Below are positions 34,818-46,800 of a stretch of DNA of 64,000 bases, piece after piece (position 1 is the first letter of the stretch; the number at the start of each line of letters is the position of its first letter). Under the pieces are notes generated by a model. The model was not told the DNA's origin, made no database searches, and saw only the letters and a list, made by a program, of their open reading frames with translations. Both the position numbers and the translations under genes were made by a program. Where the stretch lies: the NCBI GenBank assembly GCA_030549775.1, contig CM060181.1, forward strand, positions 51,466,218 to 51,530,217, given 5' to 3'. The DNA is from Tamarix chinensis (taxonomy: Eukaryota; Streptophyta; Magnoliopsida; Caryophyllales; Tamaricaceae).

Positions 34818-37800
34818 ATGGCAGACAGTGACTCATCATCTACAGCAACTTCTCTAGCGCCGGGTTTTCGATTCCACCCGACCGATGAAGAGCTCGTTTC
34901 TTATTACCTTAAACGAAAGATTTGCGGTAAACCCTTTCGATTTGATGCCATCTCTGACATCGATATTTACAAAGCTGAACCTTGGGAACTCCCTGGTATG
35001 CTTTCTCTCTCTCAATTCGCTCTGTCTGGAATGTGCAGTTTGTTCCTTTTTTTGCTCAGTTTACTGATTGTAGTATTAGCTGACTTTTATTTCGTCCTGA
35101 TGAATAATTATCGGTTTCTGAATTGGATTCGACAGTTTGTTTTGTTAGCGTGTTCTCTCTTTTCTGCTGATAGTTGGATGGTAATTTCTTTGTTGCATAT
35201 CAAGGACGTTTGGTTGATCCAGTAATCTAGGGTCTAATTGCTGTATGATAGAATAATTATCACTGATTTTTGATGCTGTTGTCATGTTATACTGATCATT
35301 GATTATGTGAGTAGATGATAGTGGCCTTGACTTGTTTGACTGTCTGTATTTAGATTCTTTTAGGGTAATTATTTAAGGTATGATGCTATTTACTATCTTC
35401 TGGGACTTAGGCCGTTCAAAGCTAAAGAGCAGAGACTTAGAATGGTACTTCTTCAGTGTCCTTGACAAGAAGTATGGTAATGGCTCAAGAACTAATCGTG
35501 CCACATTAGAAGGATACTGGAAAACTACTGGGAAGGATAGGCCAGTCCACCATAGATGCCGTGTTGTTGGGATGAAGAAGACTCTTGTGTACCACCGTGG
35601 TCGAGCTCCACGTGGTGAGCGAAGCAATTGGGTGATGCATGAATACAGGCTTACTGATGAAGATCTTGCAAAGGCTGGTATCTCCCTGGTGAGAATTATT
35701 GGCTGCCTTTATGCATTTCCCTTTGCATGTTTATGAAGTCATAGGTTTTATTGATAGCTTGTTACTGATCTATTTGTTCTTGTTGGGGCAGGATGGGTTT
35801 GTCTTGTGTAGGGTATTCCAGAAGAGTGGTTCAGGGCCAAAGAATGGGGAGCAATATGGGGCCCCCTTTGTTGAGGAGGAATGGGAAGATGATAACATGG
35901 TGGTCATGGTGCCTGGTCAATTGCCTGCTGCTGAAGGCTTTGTTGCCGATGATATAGCTGATCAGGTTTGTCCTTTACCATGCCTGTTTTTCCTTGCTCT
36001 CCCAATCCATTTATCTGTTGATATATTCATATGTTATCTCATGGCTGAATGACTGATTTGGCATTATTTTACTGAATGTTACAGGGTTTAGTTGTAACAA
36101 CCATATAGTTGTGTATTTATAGTTTTATACTTGTCAGAAACTAAATGGATGTCTTTGTAAATTTATGTTTATCTTCTTGCTTGGAAGTTTATCTTAATGA
36201 CTTAAAATTAAAGAACTGGTGTTTTCTTGAGGCAAGCAACATGATCCTATTTCATTGTGTTTTCCATTATCTTGAAAATGATCTTTTGTATTGAAGCATG
36301 GTGTGGTTTTACTTGACAAGAACAGTTGGAACATTTTTTTATCTGTATAGTAGCTCACCTTGGACTCTAACTTTGAGATTGCAGTTATGTGGGATCACCA
36401 CACATTTAAGGGGTGACATGCCTAAAACAAGGAAAAAAGAACTTCTCAAAAATGTATTGGGGAGATTCCTGCATTGCCAAAAAGTTCAAATGTTTCACGT
36501 AGTCAAAATAGTCTATCTCCATCTCTTTCGGTTTAGGGCCTGATCTACTTACCTTTTTTATAAGTCAGGTTCAGCGAAAATTAAGATAAATAATGATTAT
36601 ACAAACATGTTTCACATTTGGTCAGCAAAATCGGACATGAGAATGAGCCCTCACATTCAATCCTTTAATTCTCAATATTTGTCTCCTTCATTCACTTCTC
36701 AGCTTCTCAATCACTGTCATCCTTTAGTCAGCACCAGTGACTTAATTTGACCATTAAACTCAGCTACCTCCTACTCTTAGATCTATTTTATACTCATGCA
36801 GCCTGGCACTGCTCCCTCTCATCTATTGGCTTCTAATCGTTCTGTTTGCTGCTGTGTATTTTTTCCTTCACCTCCCTCTTTGTTTGCCATGCTTATCTTC
36901 TATCTATTAGAGTCACTTTATTATTTACTTTTCAATTTTTCTTTTGGACAAATGTTAATGTCTATCTCCCCCTCTAATATTTATTATTTTTTAGTTGTGG
37001 TTTGGTACTTTTACTTGAGGATTACTTTTGACCACCAACTTTAAGAAAGGTTTTGTTTGAAAATATTGTTTTTATCAGAGCTGCTAGTATTAAATATAAT
37101 TTGCCTTTGTCTAAATTTTATATTTGAATAAAGGCATCTGTGATGCTCTTAAACTTTGAATATATGTACTTCTTTACCCTCTTCTAACATATTGCCCTTG
37201 GGGATCGCCATTTCTTGTTGCTCACCCTTTTTCCATGCCCTTGATAAGTGCAATGTGGTATACCTTTGAGACATTGAGAGCTTTCATGATGTTGGTTAGT
37301 TTTGGTCCACTTTGTTATATTTTTAGAGTAGGTTGGAGTTAGAAAGGAAAAAGGTTGCTTTTGACATGAGAAGGATGTTGGGGCCTAGATGAAAGTATAA
37401 ATATTGAAAAATTCATTTAAATTAGAGTGGCTACACACTTAGGGGCATTGGAGGAATGATTTGCATCATTGGTACAACACATTCTAACACGCATCAATAC
37501 ATGTTGATAATCACTGAAAAGTATGGATGTGAACGAATATTTCCTATAAATGATATTGATGCAACAACTGCTATGTTGTATTTATCCTCCATGATGGTCT
37601 TTATTGCCTCCTTAGGGTTGTGCAAAATCATGGATTTTGTTTTTGAATATCTTGGATGGTCATATATCAGACACCATGTATTAGAATATGCAACCAATTG
37701 GATTTTTTGCCGGATATCCAACCTAGTCAAATGTCGTATTTTATAAGTGTTTTATGAACTGAGATGTTCTTAAGAATTGAGATAAGAATCAGTGTTAGTA

Positions 37801-40800
37801 GAATGCTGAAGGTAAAATAGGGAGAAGAGAGCAGAGAGCAAAAATGTAAAAGTTGTATTGTGATTTATCATGTCCCAAAATGAATACAGGAGGAGTAAAA
37901 TTAGGGAAAGGGGGGAATGGGAAAATATTGTGTAGATGTGGACAAAGAAGTTGTCTTGAATGCCGTCATATAGAGAACCGACCTAGAAAGGAAGCTTTAT
38001 GGGTTAGCAACTTGAGGTTGGTTCAAGACTAAGATCGATTGAGGCGCATTCGAGAACTACTTAAGAACTTTTTGGGGTCGATCCTTGTCCTGTGGGTCGG
38101 TTTTTAAGGGTCTGATAGTCTTACTTAAAATTATACCTATATCATCACTCTCTTTGAAATTCACTCCATTGCATCAGCCGCTTTCAAAGGGTGGACAAGC
38201 TAGATAACAATTTCATGGATGACCATAACTATACATTAAGTCCGTCATCCAAAATGGGTAACAGACAAATAATAAACTAATATACACAAAAAATATACTT
38301 CACAAGAATGATGGACAAACTTACACTACAAACCCATACATTAATGTTCGTTGGACAAACTATACATTATAGCAATTGGCGACGGACAAATCTTTGCATT
38401 AAAGTTTGTTTGACAAACTATGTGATCGGCAACAAACTAACTTATACATTAACATAACCACTTTACATCATAATGAGCAACAACGGACAAACTTATACAT
38501 TAACAACTATCAGAAAAATTATACATAATAATGGGAGCTAGATAAATCAAAATACAAAAGGCGTTGAGTCAGTCAATCCCGAAAGAAGAAAACCAAACTA
38601 TGAAAACTGCATCAATTTTAGTAAAATTCAAAATTTGAATTTCAATAAGAATAAGGCAATGTAAAAATATGGCTTGTTGAACAAGCCTCATCCCAAGCAA
38701 TAAAACCGCAGTTGTGGTATCGGGATGTTGCGAACTATGTTTTTTATGTTGCGGTTGCTGTGATGTGATTTTTTTTATTTCTTTTCACAATAAATGTTAG
38801 CAAATATTGGCAGATATTGATAGATATCGATAAAATATTGGAAAATATTAGTCAATAACTGGTATATCTCCATTAAATATGTACATATCGCCAATTTTGC
38901 ATATCAGGTGATCTAAAATCCGATATTGCGTATCGGGACTGATATTTAATCGTATGCCTCACCCTCCTTACTTCCACGTGTTCATAAGGAATGTATATCT
39001 AGGCCATAAAAGCCACACGATTTTGGCTACTGTAGTGCATTATAAAAGGAACACTATTCTAGGTAATTGAAGGCCATATATTTTTTCCACTGCTATATTG
39101 TGTACAAAGGGATAGAATCGAAGCCGTGATTTGACATTTTATCTTATCAAGAGATCCTCAGTAATGAATACACACATCTTAAAGAGTTATTTGTCTTCCG
39201 AATTAAAAGGTAGGTGTTTCCTATTATCTTCCCTCTCTCTCTCTATATATATATCTTTAATTTATTCACGTTCTCCACTTTTAAATTTAATACCTTCCAC
39301 ATTCCTCAACTCCTTAGCTCTCTTTTGCATCCAAAATTTTATTTTATTTTTTTCCACCTTCTTTCTTTAATCTACTAAACCTCCCTTCCTTTGATTATTC
39401 ATCCTTGTTAGGGCCCCATCTACACCATTTTTGCCTTCGTTTGTTGATATCTGTGCCACTCCTCCCACTATTGCTATAAGTAGAGGAATGCAAAGGAACA
39501 GATATTTGGACTGGAGATGAACGTGTGGAACTTATATCAACACCGTACGAAATACTGGTTCTCTCGAGAGACTTGGTAAGTCTCCTACGTGTTTGAGAGA
39601 TCTTTATCTTAAGCACTTTACTCATTCCTTTGATTCCTCTACTTCTCACTCTTCAAATACTTCAATTATGCCTTCAACTTTACATCCTTCCTCCTTTACA
39701 ACCATGAATCTATCGGTCCCTCCATCCTCCTCTAACTCTCCCTTAATATGTCTGACTTTTAATCCCAAGACTCGGACACTCTTCCTCCGAGCAATATCAT
39801 TGAGGCCCAAATTAACCAATTTCGTGCTAAATACCATTTCCTTCTACCCTTAACTAATTCAGTCTTCTTTGTTGGATAGAGCTAATAATCCTTTGAGAGA
39901 TGTATAATGTTATACACTGAGGCTTTATATGATGATTAGTGTTTACCTTTACCTTTATCAAAGAATTTTCGCACTTTGTGTTTAAGTTATGCTCAATTCA
40001 TCTCGGGAGAATGATTTTTGTATAGGTGTAGACTCTTGATCAGCTATAGAATTGTTCATACATTTCTTTAAATTTTTGAGTCATCGTTTAGCCCCATGCT
40101 TATATTCCATTCAGATAAGAGGCGATCACAAATTCATAAAAGAGCCTCAATCTTCTGCTGGAAGTCCCTAAAAATATATTGTTTAAAATCATGCCTTAAA
40201 AATATCTTTATATTGTTATTTATTCAAGAAATTGAGGCTATTGCAAAAACCGGTCCAGAAAAGAAAGAAACAAAACCAAATAAAGTTAATAGCATCCATT
40301 TTAATACTTATTTTATTCATCCCCTTGTTGCAAACCCTCTTGTCACCCCGGTTTCAGTAGGTGGCCCTATATATATATATATATATTGTTATGAACTTTC
40401 CACCTTTAAGTTATCCACTCGAGTTTTCCAGTTTGCATCCATTAGCCCCTACCATGAATACATTTGAATTCTGGTTTTGATCCTTGACTTACATTATCCC
40501 CAATTGTTCAAAATCTTATTTACCTTTTTTTAGGAGGAAGCTTGACCTAGGGCTATCCCCTAGCTTTCGACTGAGGTAGCTCTGAAATCTTCATCCCAAA
40601 AACTTATTGTTGCAAATAAGCTAGTGGCCCCAAAGAATAAAGAAAATCATCCTAAGGCACTTCAAAAGGTTATTCAAATAAAGGGAAAAAGGGGTGTTAG
40701 ACTCCTCGTTAAGGGGTGTCTAAAACTCCTACCCTCCAATCTTCTAAAGCAGCTCTATTGCCGATGTTGGCTAAAGAGACCATAATATTTTTAGAGGAAG

Positions 40801-43800
40801 ATGAGAGCATACGCAAATGTTAAAGCTAGCACTATTTCCTCTCTAAAGGCACATGCTAGTACAAGTACCAATGACCCAACAGAAGAAGCCTATGGTTTCT
40901 AGAAGCCTATGGTTTCAAGGGTCTTGGTGTCAGGATAATCGAACTAAAAGCTTTCCTGTCAAGAAAAATATTTTGTGAAAGGGGCTCTAAAGTTTCCATT
41001 GAAGATGAAGGAGCCATCTTAACCATATCCGACGACTATTCTTTCTTTGATTGTCACCTAGATGATAGTGTTGTTCTTGAGTTGACTGAGGTAATAATGA
41101 TGGGCCAAGATGAAGAAATAGTTAATTCTCTTAAAACGACGACTCTACTAAGGGCTAATGTGAACCTCTCCTTTTAGGTATGTCATAATTTGTAAATATT
41201 GTTTATGGGACTACTTTAATGTGATTACTCAATAACTATTTCGATGTTATTTGTAGCAAGTATCCATGTAGAAGATTTTTTTTGATAGATTTGAATGAAG
41301 TTCTTAAGCGTTTTCGATGGGTAGAGAACAAATATAAAAAACTTCATGTTGACTGTTTGACCCTGAAAGCTAAAATCCCTTGAGGATAAAGTGGCCGAGC
41401 TAGTAGTCAAGAAGAGTACTCGAAAATCTACCTCAGCTGATAAAAACTATTTGAAGGCCCAAGTTACTAGCTTAGAACGTCTTAAAAAAGAAAAGTAGCC
41501 AACTAGGGCTAAGATAGAGCTGTTGAAGGCATACAATTAAATATCGGTCCCGATACGCTATATCGGCCGATATTTATCGGATTTTGGGTTAGCCGATACG
41601 CGAAATTGGCGATACGCGATGGATTTAGAATTTCACGTATTTATCGGCGATATATCGGTTATTGACCGATATTTACCGATATTTTACCGATATTTTCCGA
41701 TATTTACCGATATTTACCGGTATTTGCTAATATTTATTGTGAAAAAAAAATAAAAAATCACACCGCGACGACTGCGACATATAAAATATCGTTCGCGATG
41801 CTCCGATACCGCAATGCCGCGACCGCAACCGCAATCGCGACCGCAACCGCGATTTTATTGCTTGGTTGAAGGCTGAAGTTGTCACTTTGGACGATAGCCT
41901 TTGAAAAGAGAAAAAATGGACCGATGAATTGTCTTCAAAGAAAAAGAAATGGTTTGCTGAGGCTGAGAAGATCCGACATTTGTCTGAAGCTAATAATTCT
42001 CTGCACAAAGAAGTCTACACTCTTAATAAATTGAATGATGTAAATAATGAGAAACTCAGAAATGACATCAAGTATGCTGAGATGTGGAAAGCCTTAGAGA
42101 AACAAATGACTGAGACTGAATGGCTACGCTTAGAGGCAGTTGAGAAAGAGATGACGAATAATATTGAAATAAGCCAACTTAATGAACTAAAAGTCGACAC
42201 TAAGCATGTAGGGAGCCAGCTTAAAAAGATATAGACGAGTGCATTGAGAGGGTTATTGCAGATGTCAAGCTGAGAGAGCGAATATAAAAAACTTCAATTT
42301 GACTGCCCAACTTGGAAAGCTGAAAGGGAATTTCTTGAGGCTAAAGTGGTTGAGCTAGTAGCCGAGAAGAGTACTCTAAAATCTACCCCAGCTGATGCAA
42401 ACTTTATGAAGGCCCAAGTTACTAGAAGATCATCTTAAAAAAGAAAAGATGTCAACTAGGGGTGAGATAGAGCTGTTGAAGGCTGAAGTAGTCAGTTTGG
42501 AATAGCCAAAAAAAATATAAAAAATGGACCGAAGAAATGGATTGTTGAGGCCAGGAAGGTCCGACATTTGTCTAAGGCTAATAACTCTCTACAAAGAGAA
42601 TTCAACACCCTTAATAGATTGAATGAAGATGTAAATAATAAGAAACTTAGAAATGACACCAAGTATGCTAGGATGCGGAAAGCTTTGGAGAAACAAATGG
42701 CGGAGATCGAACGACTATGCTTAAAGAGGCAGTTGAGAAAGAAATCACGAATAATACTAGAATAATCCAACTTAAGGATCTTATAGCGGAGGCCAAGCAA
42801 GTAGCTGGGTCAGCCCAAAAAGATATAGACGAGTGCATTGAGAGGGCTATTGTTGGTGTCAAGCTAAGACACTCCCTGGAGATAACTACTTGAATAGTGA
42901 GAAATTTTTGCATTATGGAGAACAACTTCAGTCTCACTGGTATGCATATAGTGTATCAGTGGTGTATGCTCAATTCAAAACGTAGGTAAAGCATGACCAA
43001 CCTCGAAAAACCAACGGAAAATTATATTGTGGTCAAGACTTGGAGAACATGCCTAATCTGGAAGAGGTTGATGATATTGATGAAGATAATCCATGATAAT
43101 ATTTTTTTATTTATATTCTTAATTGTATCCTATTCGTATCTTTGATATATAATAATATCTTGAAGAAGTTGCTTGTGCTGCTTTGTGTTTTGTTATCTAT
43201 GCCAAGGTTAATACATTTTGTAATACTCAAGTTGCCCACACTTTGAATCCTTTATACTTTGGTGGTGAGTAACTAGGGTTTAATCCAGACACTGTTGGTT
43301 GATTAGACTGAATGGACCAACCAACCCCTCAATATTGGGCTTAGTGGTCTTAGCACATTGGTTGAGGAGTTTAGGCTTAGTAGCTAGAAAGTCGCTAGGT
43401 GTGCTTGTTGTTCTTCATTCTTCTAGGATTAGTGGCCTTGATGCATCGGTCCAAGGGCGCACCCTTAGATCTCGGGCTTAGTGAGTGAAAACGCATTGGT
43501 CTTTTAGTTCATTAGGTGTGCTAATCTTCTTCATTCTTTGGGGCTTAGTGGCCTCGGTGCATCGGTCCGAGGACACACCTTTGGGGCTCAGGCTTAGTGA
43601 GTATAAGCGCATAGGTCTTTCAACTAACTAGGTGTGCCCATCTTCTTTTATTTTGGGCTCTGTGGCCTTCGCAAACATATTTGCTTTATAAGATATTCTG
43701 CAGGCATATCAATATTTGCAAAAGAAACTTTATTCCTTTATCAACATTGATATGTATTCGGAATCTTTGCATTCATATACAACGAAGATCATTGTTAAGT

Positions 43801-46800
43801 CAATGACAACAACTTTACGAATAATATTTTTCTCAAGTATGTTGTGCTTTAAGCATTCGCAAGATATCTTCTCTCTTCATTAGCTAATATGAATGTAGCT
43901 GGCCCAATGTGCTCCATAACTTGATACATATCTTCCCATATAGCTGCTTATTTGCCTTGACCTCCATTGCTTTGAAACTCAGCATTCCTTAGATTTTACT
44001 CTTTTATAGTAGCATTTAGCTACTTGATATTTGTATTTAGGAAGCCGCATTTGAAATACATCTTTTCTTTCTTCCAATAGGTCCTTTTCAGTTTTTAAGG
44101 ATTCTTTATTGTATTTGGGATTATATTGGCTGGTTCTATATAAACTTGTTTGTATTTTCGTGGTTACAATTGCTTCAGCCCCAAAAGCTAAACTAAAAGG
44201 CATTTTACTTGTTGGATTTTTTATAGTTATCTTGATGACCCACAATATTCTTGAAGGCTCATTTACTTAGCCTTGCTCGCAGGCAATAAAACATTGGTCA
44301 TTGCAAATTGCGGTTGCGACTTTAGTGGCTTAATTTTTTTTTTTCCACAACAAATATTATCAAATATCAATAAACATAGTTGAAATATCAGCCGATAACC
44401 AATATATCAAGTATGTGAATTTTTAAAACTGTTGTGTATTGCTGTCCCAAAAATTGATAAATATTGGCCAATATTTAATTGTATGCTTGCTTGGCCTCAT
44501 TCAACCGGCGCTTTAATTTTAATATTTCTTTTTTTACGTTCAGTTTGATCGTTTCACTATTTATATTGAAATCAGAAGGAACTTGTTCTCAAAATACAAA
44601 ATATCCTATATAGAGGATATGCAATTTACCTGTGGATTAGCTACTGAGGTGAAGTTGTAATAAACTCTTTAGTTTTCACAAAATTGCCTATATTTATTGT
44701 TGTCAAATTGTTAGCTATTATTAGTTATAATTAGTTATAATTGCATGAGGAATTCCAAACCTGCATGATTTTGATTAGTTCTATTCACATGATACTGATT
44801 TGTAATCCTACATTCCCTCAATATCCACTTTTTTTGTTCGTACCTGTAGATAATATTCTTCTAGAAAAATTTTGTTGTTCGTTTTTCAGTGATAGGGCCT
44901 TTAGCTCTATCCATTTTGTAAAATAATCAATTGCAACTATGACAAATCTTTTTGACAATACCTACACTTAATGGGTTTTTTTTCAAAGATAACTTAGATA
45001 TGTCATTATGCTAAATTTTAAATAATTGGTGACAAATTTTGAAGTGTTATCATTACCGTAGTTAAGTGGTCCAAAAATATCAGCCTCCGCATGGCAAATG
45101 GCCATGGGCTTATAATTGGTTTCAAATCTACAGTTGGGATGTTTTGTGTTGGGGCGAATTTTTGATATCCTCGACATCAGTGTACTACTGCATCGGCTTC
45201 TAAATATGTAGTTTTTCAGTAGTAATCTTGATGCAAGTCTTTTGTTGAGAGATTTGTCAGCTTTGGTGTAGTCCACATATTTCTGCATGGACTTTGTTCA
45301 AGAATTTCTATCCTACTTTTTGAGGTACACATTTTTGTACTGGTATGGTATGTGAACGTCTATGCAATTGCCAAGAAATATTTTGCTGTCATCCTTCTTA
45401 GTTCAAATGCTTTATTTTTGTTCGCTGGCTGAGTACTTGTTGCTAAGTAATCCATTAACTCCTTCATCCATTCACCTGTCATCGATATTTTTGCAATCTC
45501 ATATAATTCAGCTCAAGCTTATGCCATCTTTTTTAAGTTTGAGTATATAAGCACCTTACTAGCGTAGTAGATAAGCTTTTGTGCTCCAACTTTGTCTTCT
45601 CGAACTAGAACGAAAGAAATAACCAATGCCGATGCTGCTAGATTTAAAAGCAATACCTCTTTTTCTATTGGGACTTTCAGGGTTGGTAATCTGGATTAGT
45701 GAAGCTTTTAAGTCATCATATGTTTTTTTGACAATATTCAGTCCATTGAAAATTATCTTTTGCCCGTAGAGCTAAAAGAAAGACAAACTCTTGTCGGCAT
45801 CCCTATTTTCTCGTCAATTGATAAATGTCTTTTTTCCCCACTAGGGCATGCATGTTTAAAATTGCTTGCTTTTTTAGGATTTACATCTATGCTCCTATCA
45901 GAAATTTGTCGGCGCCGACTCCAAATATGCATTTTGTAGGATTTAGTTTCATTTCATATTTTTGTAGGGTATCCAAAAAGTTTGGAGTTGTATGTGGGCT
46001 TCTTTTTCTTATTTTTTACTATCATATCATCCACATAAGCCTCTATCTGTCCCTCTTTCTGTCTTTGATTTTTCCTTGAAATATCATGTTTACACTGGAG
46101 TTCTTATATCCAAATAGCATTACTTTATAACTATAAAGCTTGTTGTCCGAAATAAATGTGGTTTTGTCCTTGATACCTTGAGAGTGCATCCATAAAACTT
46201 AACCTTTTCTATTTGTTTGTCTAGTCATTTAATCAATCTAAGGACAAGCCTTATTAAAGCTAACAAAGTCAATGTACATCTTCCATCTGCTATTGGATTT
46301 CTTAACCAAAACTTCATTAGCAATCCAGTCTGCATATTTCACATCTTTAATAAACTTTGAATTAAATAATTTCTCCATTTCTTCTTGAGTGACCTTATGC
46401 TTTTTAGCACCAACTGCCCCCCCCTTTTTAACGAGTTTTTATCCTTCACTATATCTAAGTGATGTTTGATTATTTTAGAAGTGACTCAAATACGGTCCAA
46501 AGACATCTATGTTTTTTGTAAGAAAATTCAGCAACTCGTCCTTGTCAGCCTTTGATATCCTTGCTTATTATTACAGTGTGTTTCAAATCTCCCTGCTTTT
46601 CCTCTGTTTTAGCAGCAGTCTGAATGCCCCCTCCAGAAGCATTTAGATTCTCTAGGACTAATATTTCTCGTGCCTTCTTCACATTGGGTTGCCTCGGGGC
46701 TCCTTTTACTTATATTGCATACAGTATCGTGCCACTCTTCTATATTCTTTGACTTCCCTCCATTCTCTGCTGACTGAGAATCTCATTATTAGCAACCCAG

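Larger units (their letters stand above)
39131..43098 (+). pseudogene. Antisense coiled-coil ORF of Tat element 1 (degenerate)
   Basis: This region is open in patches on the strand opposite to gag-pol, downstream of integrase, where some Tat-lineage elements (Grande, for example) carry an antisense ORF. The 5' part (39131-41180) is fragmentary, with pieces at 39593-39853 and 40096-40467 and an acidic segment near 40980-41100. The 3' part (41331-42870) encodes heptad-like helices rich in Lys, Glu and Leu (for example [20 protein letters not shown] and a diverged repeat at 42568-42765). It closes with an acidic tail, [17 protein letters not shown], and a TGA at 43096-43098. Similarity to the plant 'putative gypsy type transposon' proteins is suspected but not shown. 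Stops, frameshifts and a MITE break it. The start is undetermined. Confidence 0.5.

Noticed and set aside
35373..35627. Minus-strand open frame over NAC exon 2
   Set aside because: It is the antisense shadow of a conserved NAC-domain exon.
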